A DNA stretch of 8,625 nucleotides from Oscillospiraceae bacterium. GTDB taxonomy: Bacteria > Bacillota > Clostridia > Oscillospirales > Ruminococcaceae. Under the pieces are notes generated by a model that was not told the DNA's origin, ran no database searches, and worked only from the letters and a program-made list of their open reading frames with translations. This document shows positions 1 to 5,457 of this stretch, one piece after another. How positions within the stretch are numbered: the stretch's first letter is position 1; every line of letters starts with the position of its first letter. The DNA lies in contig DLVP01000043.1 in assembly GCA_003445125.1 (NCBI GenBank), forward strand, positions 1-8,625, in the 5' to 3' direction. The translations under genes were made by a program, and so were the position numbers.

Positions 1-346
1 GGGGCGAATCGATATGCGCCGCCACAATGCGCACGCCCTCTTTCAGCGGCTTTTTGCCGATGACCGCCAGAATCACCGCTTTGCCGCGGTTGTTATAATA
101 CACACGGTCGCCCGCCTGATAGGTGTGATCGGGATCATACGGCACAAAGCCCTTCTTCTCCGCGAGCTTCACCGCATAGGAAACGGCTTCGCGCTCGGTT
201 TTGGCATGGTCCAGAAAAACTTTGTAGTCCTCGCAGAAATCGTCTGCCTTTTTCATTTCGGCATCCGTGAGCTTTTCGCCCGCATTGACGGGCTTATAGG
301 AAAGCTCTTCACTCAAAAGCTGTCCTTCGGTTTTCTCTGTTTTCAT
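1..346 (-). CDS. M18 family aminopeptidase, N-terminal part (3' end outside window)
   Basis: The reverse strand reads 115 codons from ATG at 346 to the window edge with no stop. The start is supported by an AAGGAG Shine-Dalgarno at 355-360, 8 bases upstream. The protein resembles clostridial M18 metallo-aminopeptidases: an N-terminal region with a K-T-E-R-E-A-V motif (residues 49-55), then VYYNNRGKA (82-90), and finally VAAHIDSP (108-115). In M18 enzymes His of this last motif (here His111) is the first ligand of the two-zinc site. The family removes N-terminal residues from cytoplasmic peptides. The ATG overlaps the stop of the upstream lytic transglycosylase gene in an ATGA, so translation is probably coupled. 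About three quarters of the protein (the family is usually 430-480 residues) lies outside, so the remaining catalytic residues cannot be checked. Confidence 0.88.
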   Translation of the reverse strand, partial: MKTEKTEGQLLSEELSYKPVNAGEKLTDAEMKKADDFCEDYKVFLDHAKTEREAVSYAVKLAEKKGFVPYDPDHTYQAGDRVYYNNRGKAVILAVIGKKPLKEGVRIVAAHIDSP

Positions 347-930
347 GACTTCGTCTCCTTTTCAAAATAAAGTTCTTCATATCTATCCTTCGCCTCGCAG
401 ACCGTATGGAGATACCAATTGGTGTCCGCGTAGGGCGTAGTGACAATGTTTTTTCCGTCGGGGGCGCAGGAGCTGTCCTCCAGCCACTGCCGTGTCACTC
501 CCCAACCTGCATGATAGGCGCACAGGGCGTTGTTGACCGTGCCGAACCGTTCCAGAAACGCGGACAGCAGGTACACCCCGTAGGTAATATTGGTTTTCGG
601 GTCGAACAGGTCGTCATAGGTATCGTCCTTGAAATCCGCGCCGAGCTTCGACTGCGCCCATTCAAAGGTCGGCTCGGTGATCTGCATCAGTCCCCGTGCG
701 CCGATCGATGACACCGCTTCGGGCTGAAACCCGCTTTCGGTGCGGATTACGGCATACACCAGCGCGGGATCGACGCCGTAAGTCTCTGCGATCGGCTCCA
801 CCAATTCGGCATAGGTGCGCGGGTAGGAAGCGGCTTCGTACCGCTTGGAAGATTTCAGAAACAAAATTGCCGCCGCAATCAGCAGCACGGTCAATCCCGC
901 GATTACCGCCGCAGTTTTTCTTTTGCTCAC
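343..930 (-). CDS. Membrane-anchored lytic transglycosylase (SLT domain)
   Basis: 195 residues from a GTG start at 930, chosen because GGGAGG (938-943) lies 7 bases upstream; an in-frame TTG at 948 overlaps the coaE stop and lacks an RBS. Residues 7-25 form a hydrophobic segment after a basic start (SKRK), which suggests a signal anchor with the catalytic domain outside the membrane. The Slt70-type goose-lysozyme-like domain starts near residue 40: AVIRTESGF carries the expected catalytic Glu65, GARGLMQI follows (77-84), and YHAGWG takes the place of the usual YNAG motif. Members of the family cleave the MurNAc-GlcNAc bond of peptidoglycan and leave a 1,6-anhydro product. At this size it is the short single-domain type seen in Firmicutes. 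Its stop overlaps the next gene's ATG. Physiological role (wall turnover, sporulation or secretion) cannot be told from sequence. Confidence 0.93.
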   Translation of the reverse strand: MSKRKTAAVIAGLTVLLIAAAILFLKSSKRYEAASYPRTYAELVEPIAETYGVDPALVYAVIRTESGFQPEAVSSIGARGLMQITEPTFEWAQSKLGADFKDDTYDDLFDPKTNITYGVYLLSAFLERFGTVNNALCAYHAGWGVTRQWLEDSSCAPDGKNIVTTPYADTNWYLHTVCEAKDRYEELYFEKETKS

Positions 931-944
931 GCGCCCGCCTCCCT

Positions 945-1529
945 TCAAAGGTCAAACACTTCCCGGATTCTTTTTTCCAACGCTTCCCAGTCGCCGTTGT
1001 TTTCAATTACCTCGTCGCAATGCGTGCGGAAAAACGCCTCGCTTTTCTGCGCGTTCATGCGCGCCTTCGCGGCGTCCGCGGTCAGCCCGTCGCGCGAAAC
1101 AATCCGCTCGTACCGTCGGTTTTCGTCCGCCACCACGCCGACCGTGCGGGTGCAGATTTTGTCCAGCCCGCTTTCAAACAGCGTCGGTGCGTCCAGCACC
1201 GCCACCGCCGCGCCGTTTTTCTCGGCTTTTTCAAGTTGCCGGCGGATGTCGGCGATGATATGGGGAAAAAGAATCGATTCCAGCTGTTTTCGTTTGGCTT
1301 CGTCCGCAAACACAAGGCTGCCCAGTGCGCGGCGGTTCAGGGTTCCGTCCGCAGACAGCATTTCCTTTCCGAACGCGGCGATCACTTCCTTAAGCGCCGC
1401 CGTGCCCGGTTCCGTCACCGCGCGGGACACCCGATCAGCATCGATGCACACCGTGCCGTGCGCCCGCAGCCACGCAGCGACCGTGCTTTTACCCGCGCCG
1501 GTCTGCCCCGTCAGTCCGATGATCTTCAT
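945..1529 (-). CDS. coaE: Dephospho-CoA kinase
   Basis: 194 residues from ATG at 1529, preceded by overlapping SD-like sequence GAGGTGGTGG (1536-1545), the nearer GGTGG being 6 bases from the ATG. An in-frame TTG at 1547 would add six residues but has no RBS of its own. The enzyme phosphorylates the 3'-hydroxyl of the ribose of dephospho-CoA with ATP, the last step of coenzyme A synthesis, in the cytoplasm. The P-loop is GQTGAGKS (residues 8-15), and the CoaE-typical DADRVSRAV segment follows; the length is normal for the family (about 195-205). The start lies inside the 3' end of ywlC (41-base overlap in another frame), and the TGA stop is 12 bases before the GTG of the lytic transglycosylase gene. 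A coaE next to wall or protease genes is a neighbourhood of convenience rather than a pathway. Confidence 0.96.
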   Translation of the reverse strand: MKIIGLTGQTGAGKSTVAAWLRAHGTVCIDADRVSRAVTEPGTAALKEVIAAFGKEMLSADGTLNRRALGSLVFADEAKRKQLESILFPHIIADIRRQLEKAEKNGAAVAVLDAPTLFESGLDKICTRTVGVVADENRRYERIVSRDGLTADAAKARMNAQKSEAFFRTHCDEVIENNGDWEALEKRIREVFDL

Positions 1530-2544
1530 CCAGATCCACCACCTCAAATCCTGCCGCGCGAATCAGTCGGTTATACACCGCCAGCCCCACGCCGTCCCGA
1601 TCGGGGGTATGCGCATACACCGTCTGCACCCCGTCCTCGTCCGTTTGGCGCAAAATTTCAAACAGCAGATGCGCCTGTGTGAGATGGTCGGCTTTTTTGC
1701 CCCACCGATACACCCGAAAGCCCTCCGGCGGATTGTCCTCGTCAAAGCACAGCGCCGCTGCGCCCTCTGTCCTGCAAGTCTGAAGATACGCCCGAAATGC
1801 GGCGGCGCTTCCCGTCAGCATCAGCACGTGCGCGCGGGGGGCGTAGTGCTTGTATTTCATGCCCGGCGATGCAACCTTCGCGCGCGGGTCGATTTTTTCG
1901 GTCACGGCGCGGTCGATTTCCAGTTCTCCCAGCACCCCGCGCAGCTGCTCGGCAGTCACGGCGCCCGGCCGCAGCAGACGCGGAACTTCTCCCGCAATCG
2001 TCACCACGGTGGACTCCACGCCGAACTTACACTCTCTGCCCTTCACCAGTGCGTCCACCTTGCCGTCAAGGTCATGTAGGCAATGCTCAAACGTCGTCGG
2101 ACTCGGATGTCCCGACAGGTTTGCCGACGGCGCTGCCAACGGCACACCCGCCGCCGTAATGATTGCCTGCGCCGTCGGATCGGACGGAAAGCGCACGGCG
2201 ACGGTATCCATGCCGCAGGTCACCTCGTCGGGAACGAGCGCGCTTTTTTTGTTGATGACCGTCAGCGGTCCGGGCCAGAACGCTTCGGCAAGCCGATTCA
2301 TGCGTTCGGTTCGTTTTTCATTCAGCGCATCGATCTGTTCAAGTGCGGAAATATGCACGATCAGCGGATTGTCCTGCGGACGTCCCTTGGCTTCAAAAAT
2401 TTTTTTCACCGCTGCGCCGTCCAGCGCATTGGCGGCAAGTCCGTAGACGGTTTCGGTCGGAATCGCGACCAGTCCGCCGTTTCTCAGAATTTTTCCCGCT
2501 TCGGCAATGCCTTGTTCGTCGGGAAGCAATATACGGGTTTTCAT
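1489..2544 (-). CDS. ywlC: Threonylcarbamoyl-AMP synthase, Sua5/YwlC type (two domains)
   Basis: 351 residues, ATG at 2544, RBS GGAGG at 2551-2555 with 6-base spacing. It makes L-threonylcarbamoyladenylate from threonine, bicarbonate and ATP, the first step of the universal t6A37 modification in ANN-decoding tRNAs. The YrdC-like domain (about residues 8-205) shows PTETVYGL, then KGR with Lys53 and Arg55, and PSANLSG with Ser140 and Asn142, matching the family's KxR...SxN active-site pattern. The linker motif SPGMKYKHYAP (226-236) precedes a C-terminal Sua5 domain, so this is the long form, as in B. subtilis YwlC. The start is separated from the prfA stop by one base. The last 14 codons overlap the start of coaE. 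Pairing with prfA is common in Firmicutes and makes a small translation-fidelity module. Confidence 0.96.
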   Translation of the reverse strand: MKTRILLPDEQGIAEAGKILRNGGLVAIPTETVYGLAANALDGAAVKKIFEAKGRPQDNPLIVHISALEQIDALNEKRTERMNRLAEAFWPGPLTVINKKSALVPDEVTCGMDTVAVRFPSDPTAQAIITAAGVPLAAPSANLSGHPSPTTFEHCLHDLDGKVDALVKGRECKFGVESTVVTIAGEVPRLLRPGAVTAEQLRGVLGELEIDRAVTEKIDPRAKVASPGMKYKHYAPRAHVLMLTGSAAAFRAYLQTCRTEGAAALCFDEDNPPEGFRVYRWGKKADHLTQAHLLFEILRQTDEDGVQTVYAHTPDRDGVGLAVYNRLIRAAGFEVVDLDEDHRTDGADRRG

Positions 2545-2545
2545 A

Positions 2546-3622
2546 TCATTCCTCCGCCTGCAATTTCAGCCGTTCGGCGCGATCCGCGGTAATCAGTGCG
2601 TCGATAATTTCGTCCAGATCGCCGCTGAGCACCTGATCGAGCTTATACAGCGTCAGATTGATGCGGTGATCAGTCACGCGGCTCTGCGGGTAGTTATAGG
2701 TGCGGATGCGTTCGCTGCGGTCGCCCGTACCCACCTGCGTGCGCCGTTCGGCGGCGATTTTGTCGGTCTGTTCCTTCATGGCGCGTTCGTACAGCCGCGA
2801 ACGCAGCACCTTCATCGCTTTATCCTTATTCTTATACTGGCTCCGTTCATCCTGGCACTCCACCACCGTACCGGTCGGCAGATGGGTAATGCGGATCGCG
2901 GACTCGGTTTTATTCACGTGCTGTCCGCCCGCGCCGCCCGAACGGTAGGTGTCGATCTGCAAATCGGCGGGGTTGATTTCAAATTCCACTTCCTCCGCTT
3001 CGGGGAGCACCGCCACGGTGACGGTCGAGGTATGAATCCGCCCGCCCGCTTCGGTTTCGGGTACACGCTGGACGCGATGCACGCCGCTTTCAAATTTCAA
3101 TCGCGAATACGCGCCCTCGCCTTCGATCGAAAAGCTGATTTCCTTGATACCCGAAAGCTCGGTTTCGTTGAGGTTGAGCACCTCGCATCGGAAGCCGCGG
3201 CGTTCGGCATACATCGTATACATCCGATACAGCACCGCCGCAAACAATGCCGCTTCCTCACCGCCCGCGCCGCCGCGAATCTCCACAATCACGCTGCGGT
3301 CGTCATTTTTGTCGCGCGGCAAAAGCAGCACCTTCAGTTCCTCCGAGAGCTGTTCGCACTTCTCCCGTGCGCTTTTGAGCTGATCCTCCGCCATTTCGCG
3401 GAAATCCTTCTCCAATCCGCCCGCTTCCAGCAGTTCATGCGCCTCGTCGGCATCTTTTTTTGCCGCGCAATATTGCTCATAGGTCTCCACCAGCGGGGTC
3501 AATTCCTTATATTCGCGCATCAGTGCCTTATACTGTGCCTGCTAGCTCACCACCGACGGATCGGTCAGCCGTTCGGCAATTTCCGCGTGCGGCCGGCTCA
3601 CAAACTGCAATTTATCAAACAT
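2546..3622 (-). CDS. prfA: Peptide chain release factor 1 (RF1) with an in-frame UAG at codon 27
   Basis: RF1 recognises UAG and UAA in the ribosomal A site and triggers peptide release. The reading frame from ATG at 3622 to TGA at 2546 has 358 amino-acid positions if codon 27 (UAG) is counted as one; E. coli RF1 has 360. AAGGAA lies 8 bases upstream of the ATG, whose first 8 bases overlap the DUF951 gene. The stop-recognition PxT motif is PET at 188-190 and the catalytic GGQ is at 232-234 (Gln235 in E. coli), so numbering matches the family only when the first 34 codons are included. Codons 1-26 (beginning [10 protein letters not shown], ending TDPSVVS) look like a true RF1 N-terminus. Downstream of the UAG the frame is unchanged and undamaged for 331 codons. 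Without readthrough only a 26-residue peptide, or a 324-residue RF1 restarted at Met35 (3520), could be made. Alternatives: nonsense mutation or base error. Confidence 0.93.
3518..3520 (-). other. Possible reinitiation start (Met35) for a short RF1
   Basis: This is the first in-frame ATG after the UAG, seven codons downstream, and opens a 324-residue frame. A weak AAGG (SD-like) lies 5 bases upstream of it. The product would lack the first helix of domain 1, which in RF1 contacts RF3 and the GTPase centre but not the stop codon or peptidyl-transferase centre. Use as a start is not shown, only possible. Confidence 0.35.
3542..3544 (-). other. In-frame UAG codon inside prfA (candidate autoregulatory stop)
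   Basis: Reverse-strand codon 27 of prfA reads TAG, flanked by GTG GTG AGC before and CAG GCA CAG after. The base after the stop is C, a context known to be weak for termination in bacteria. An SD-like GGTGGTGA (3547-3554) ends two bases before the stop; it differs from GGAGGTGA at one base. UAG is an RF1-specific stop (RF2 reads UGA and UAA), so termination here depends on the gene's own product. Whether it is bypassed in the cell is inference. Confidence 0.75.
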
Positions 3623-3815
3623 CCGATTCGTTCCTTTCGGGTCTTACAAGCGTTTTGACGGACTTTTCCGCCTTATGGCGCGGCACCATGAACTCGCGCC
3701 CGCACTTTTCGCACCGCAGCTTGAAATCCATGCCCGACCGCAGCACCAAAAAACGGGAATTTCCGCAAGGGTGCGGCTTTTTCATCACCAGCACATCGCC
3801 GACCTGCACATCCAT
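3615..3815 (-). CDS. DUF951 family small zinc-ribbon-like protein
   Basis: 66 residues from ATG at 3815, with AGGTGAG five bases upstream (SD). The sequence matches the DUF951 family (B. subtilis YyzM type): an N-terminal VGDVLVMKKPHPCG (5-18), then LRCEKCGREFMVPR (33-46). The Cys of HPCG and the CxxC pair could bind a metal, though function is unknown. It is the first gene of the minus-strand operon, about 25 bases from the predicted transcription start. Its TGA stop lies inside the first codons of prfA (8-base overlap), so prfA initiation is probably coupled to its translation. The C-terminal tail (RPERNESDV) is not part of the conserved domain and may exist because of the overlap with the prfA RBS. 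Confidence 0.88.
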   Translation of the reverse strand: MDVQVGDVLVMKKPHPCGNSRFLVLRSGMDFKLRCEKCGREFMVPRHKAEKSVKTLVRPERNESDV

Positions 3816-3847
3816 CCGCGCTCACCTCTCTGTCATTTCACAGACTT

Positions 3848-3876
3848 ATTATACCTTTTTTTTACTGCGAAATCAA
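3848..3876 (-). promoter_or_regulatory. Sigma-A promoter of the DUF951-prfA-ywlC-coaE operon
   Basis: On the minus strand TTGATT (3871-3876) and a perfect TATAAT (3848-3853) are separated by 17 bases with an A-tract in the spacer. Transcription would start near 3841, leaving a leader of about 25 bases, with no room for a riboswitch. No other promoter of this quality was seen upstream of the operon. Confidence 0.85.
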
Positions 3877-3903
3877 GAATTTTCAGGGATTTAAAAAAAA
3901 GAC

Positions 3904-3932
3904 TTGCATTTTTGTTTTGTTTGTGGTAACAT
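3904..3932 (+). promoter_or_regulatory. Sigma-A promoter of rpmE
   Basis: TTGCAT (3904-3909), 17-base T-rich spacer, TAACAT (3927-3932). It is divergent from the prfA-operon promoter; the two -35 boxes are 27 bases apart, so the promoters could influence each other. The predicted start near 3939 gives a leader of about 100 bases. Confidence 0.8.
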
Positions 3933-3938
3933 AGACGT

Positions 3939-4025
3939 GTTATCGATATTGGTATTGGTATGCCCGTTCTCAAAATGACGGCAACCGCGCTTTTTTGGCG
4001 CGTGTCAGATAGCAATTCTGACCTT
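3939..4025 (+). promoter_or_regulatory. Structured rpmE leader, candidate L31 autoregulatory RNA
   Basis: Between the predicted start and the rpmE RBS two adjacent stem-loops can be drawn: CGCGC/GCGCG (3986-3990 with 3998-4002, loop of 7) and GTCAGA/TCTGAC (4004-4009 with 4017-4022, loop TAGCAAT). They are preceded by a short tandem TATTGG repeat (about 3949-3960). The second hairpin ends three bases before the Shine-Dalgarno GGAGGTG (4026-4032). L31 leaders that bind the ribosomal protein are described for Firmicutes and other phyla; whether this sequence matches the published consensus could not be tested here. Confidence 0.5.
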
Positions 4026-4038
4026 GGAGGTGAATGTG

Positions 4039-4242
4039 ATGAAATCCGGAATCCATCCCGACTATAAGCCCACGACGATCAAGTGTGCTTGCGGAGCTGT
4101 TTACGAAACTTCTTCCACCCGTCCGAATATCACGGTGGAAATTTGTTCCAAGTGCCATCCGTTCTTTACGGGTAAGCAGAAGCTCGTTGACTCTGCCGGT
4201 CGTATCGACAAGTTCAACAAGCGTTTCAACCTGGGCAAGTAA
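4039..4242 (+). CDS. rpmE: 50S ribosomal protein L31, zinc-binding (C+) type
   Basis: 67 residues. ATG at 4039 was chosen because GGAGGTG (4026-4032) lies 6 bases before it; the in-frame TTG at 4024 is within the leader. L31 binds the large subunit near the central protuberance and bridges to the small subunit. The starting MKSGIHPDY, Cys16-x-Cys18 and Cys36-x-x-Cys39 identify the zinc-binding form, which Firmicutes replace by a cysteine-free paralogue under zinc shortage. Length and C-terminus ([11 protein letters not shown]) are typical. It has its own promoter and leader and is followed directly by an intrinsic terminator, so most transcripts should be monocistronic. In many Firmicutes rpmE sits beside prfA, as here, though usually on the same strand. 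Confidence 0.97.
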   Translation: MKSGIHPDYKPTTIKCACGAVYETSSTRPNITVEICSKCHPFFTGKQKLVDSAGRIDKFNKRFNLGK

Positions 4243-4255
4243 AAAATGCCAACAC

Positions 4256-4285
4256 AAAGCCGTTGTCGATGACAACGGCTTTTTT
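4256..4285 (+). terminator. Intrinsic terminator after rpmE
   Basis: AAAGCCGTTGTC (4256-4267) pairs perfectly with GACAACGGCTTT (4271-4282), followed by a T run to 4285. It begins 13 bases after the rpmE stop. The yigZ RBS starts only 7 bases later, so yigZ and the genes after it appear to depend on transcripts that pass this terminator. Confidence 0.93.
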
Positions 4286-4300
4286 GTTTACGGAGGGGTT

Positions 4301-4918
4301 ATGACCGAATACATCACTGTGAAACAAGCCGCCGAAGCGGAGTTTGAAGAAAAACGCTCGCGCTTCATCGGCTACGTCTCCCCCGCAAAAACCGCCGAAG
4401 AAGCTCTTGCTTTCGTCGCGAAAATCAAAGCTATGCACAAGCAGGCGACGCACAACGTCTGGGCATACAACCTCAGAGACGGCTCTAGGCGTTACAGCGA
4501 CGACGGCGAACCGCAGGGTACGGCGGGCATCCCGGTGCTGGAGGTGCTGACCAAAAGCGGCGTGCAGGATGCGGCGGTCGTGGTCACGCGCTATTTCGGC
4601 GGGATTCTGCTCGGTGCGGGCGGATTGGTGCGTGCCTACGGGCAGGGCGCGAAGCTCGCGCTGGACGCAGGCGGAATTGTTGTAATGACCGCCTGTGCCG
4701 ATTTTTCTCTGACTGCCGACTATGCCGCTTACGGCAAAATTTCCTATGCGCTGGACGGATTTTCGGCAAAAGAAATCCGTGCCGATTTCGGAGAAGCCGT
4801 CGAAATGACCGTGCGTGTGCGGGAAAAAGACGAAGCGGCGTTTCTCGACGGAATACGAGAGCTTACGGCGGGACGCGTGGTTCCGGCGCTCGTTTCCCGC
4901 GAATTCTGCCCGTTTTAA
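4301..4918 (+). CDS. yigZ: YigZ/IMPACT family protein
   Basis: 205 residues from ATG at 4301, RBS GGAGGGG at 4292-4298. The N-terminal UPF0029 (IMPACT) domain shows SRFIGYVSPAKT (20-31), HNVWAYNL (51-58), DDGEPQGTAG (67-76) and RYFGG...GAGGLVRAYG (97-114), all family signatures; the C-terminal part (about 130-200) fits the ferredoxin-like DUF1949 domain. The family is widespread but its bacterial function is unsettled; eukaryotic IMPACT affects translation control through GCN1. An early TTG/other upstream frame would run through the rpmE gene and terminator and is not credible. Next to rpmE it may again be translation-related, which is inference. The frame ends 18 bases before the next start. 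Confidence 0.94.
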   Translation: MTEYITVKQAAEAEFEEKRSRFIGYVSPAKTAEEALAFVAKIKAMHKQATHNVWAYNLRDGSRRYSDDGEPQGTAGIPVLEVLTKSGVQDAAVVVTRYFGGILLGAGGLVRAYGQGAKLALDAGGIVVMTACADFSLTADYAAYGKISYALDGFSAKEIRADFGEAVEMTVRVREKDEAAFLDGIRELTAGRVVPALVSREFCPF

Positions 4919-4936
4919 CACAAGGAGGAAGCGACT

Positions 4937-5443
4937 GTGATCATTCTTATCACCGGCGCGACCCACACCGGAAAAACCGTGTGGGCGCAGAAACTGATGG
5001 AAAAGTACAAAATTCCGTATCTTTCGGTCGATCACCTCAAAATGGGACTGATCCGCAGCGGCATGACCGATCTCACCCCGGAGGACGACGATCGGCTGAC
5101 CGACTTTCTCTGGTCCATTGTGCGGGAAATGATCAAAACCGCCATTGAAAACCGACAGTCGATGATTGTGGAAGGGAGCTACCTTCCGTTTGACTGGAAA
5201 AAGGATTTCACGGGAAAATATCTCAAGGACATCCGTTTTCTTTGCCTTGTGTTCACGGAGCATTACATCCGCACGCATTTTGACGACATCGCCGCCCACG
5301 CCTGCGATATCGAACAGCGGTTGTCCGACCGTGTGACGGAAGAAGAGCTGATCCTCGAAAACCGCCGTTTTCTGGAGGGATTCCGCGCCCGCGGCTTTGA
5401 CTGCGAAATCATTGACGAAGAATATCCGGAAATTGACGCATAG
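4937..5443 (+). CDS. Small P-loop NTPase, kinase-like, function unknown
   Basis: 168 residues from GTG at 4937, with AAGGAGG (4922-4928) 8 bases upstream. The Walker A motif is GATHTGKT (7-14). SVDHLKMGLIRSG (30-42) supplies an Asp in the position of a nucleotide-kinase substrate-binding strand, and a second hydrophobic strand ends in VEGSYLPFDW, like the Walker B/lid-proximal region of small-molecule kinases (2-phosphoglycerate kinase, adenylate kinase and zeta-toxin relatives). DRVTEEE near residue 131 could be a lid with the usual Arg. I do not recognise a specific substrate. The gene sits between yigZ and the hydrolase with 18- and 14-base gaps, so it is cotranscribed. It ends in TAG: a second in-frame stop (TGA at 5474-5476) would follow readthrough after ten further codons. 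Confidence 0.8.
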   Translation: MIILITGATHTGKTVWAQKLMEKYKIPYLSVDHLKMGLIRSGMTDLTPEDDDRLTDFLWSIVREMIKTAIENRQSMIVEGSYLPFDWKKDFTGKYLKDIRFLCLVFTEHYIRTHFDDIAAHACDIEQRLSDRVTEEELILENRRFLEGFRARGFDCEIIDEEYPEIDA

Positions 5444-5457
5444 AGGAGGAATCGGCG

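Noticed and set aside
997..2079. Long plus-strand open frame (360 codons) over coaE and ywlC
   Set aside because: Antisense to two well-conserved genes, with composition typical of GC-rich shadows and no RBS.
2546..3520. prfA simply starting at Met35, with the upstream 34 codons as non-coding sequence
   Set aside because: Upstream codons have their own SD and ATG and encode a recognisable RF1 N-terminus, and the family numbering of PxT and GGQ fits only with them included. It remains possible as a secondary start.
3545..3622. +1 or -1 frameshifting as in prfB to explain the stop
   Set aside because: The frame before and after the UAG is the same, so a shift would destroy, not restore, RF1; readthrough or reinitiation is needed instead.
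2507..3658. Plus-strand frame of 383 codons over prfA
   Set aside because: Shadow of prfA; His/Leu/Phe-rich without domain signs.
4226..5299. Minus-strand frame of 357 codons over yigZ and the P-loop kinase
   Set aside because: Antisense to genes with clear motifs and crosses the rpmE terminator.
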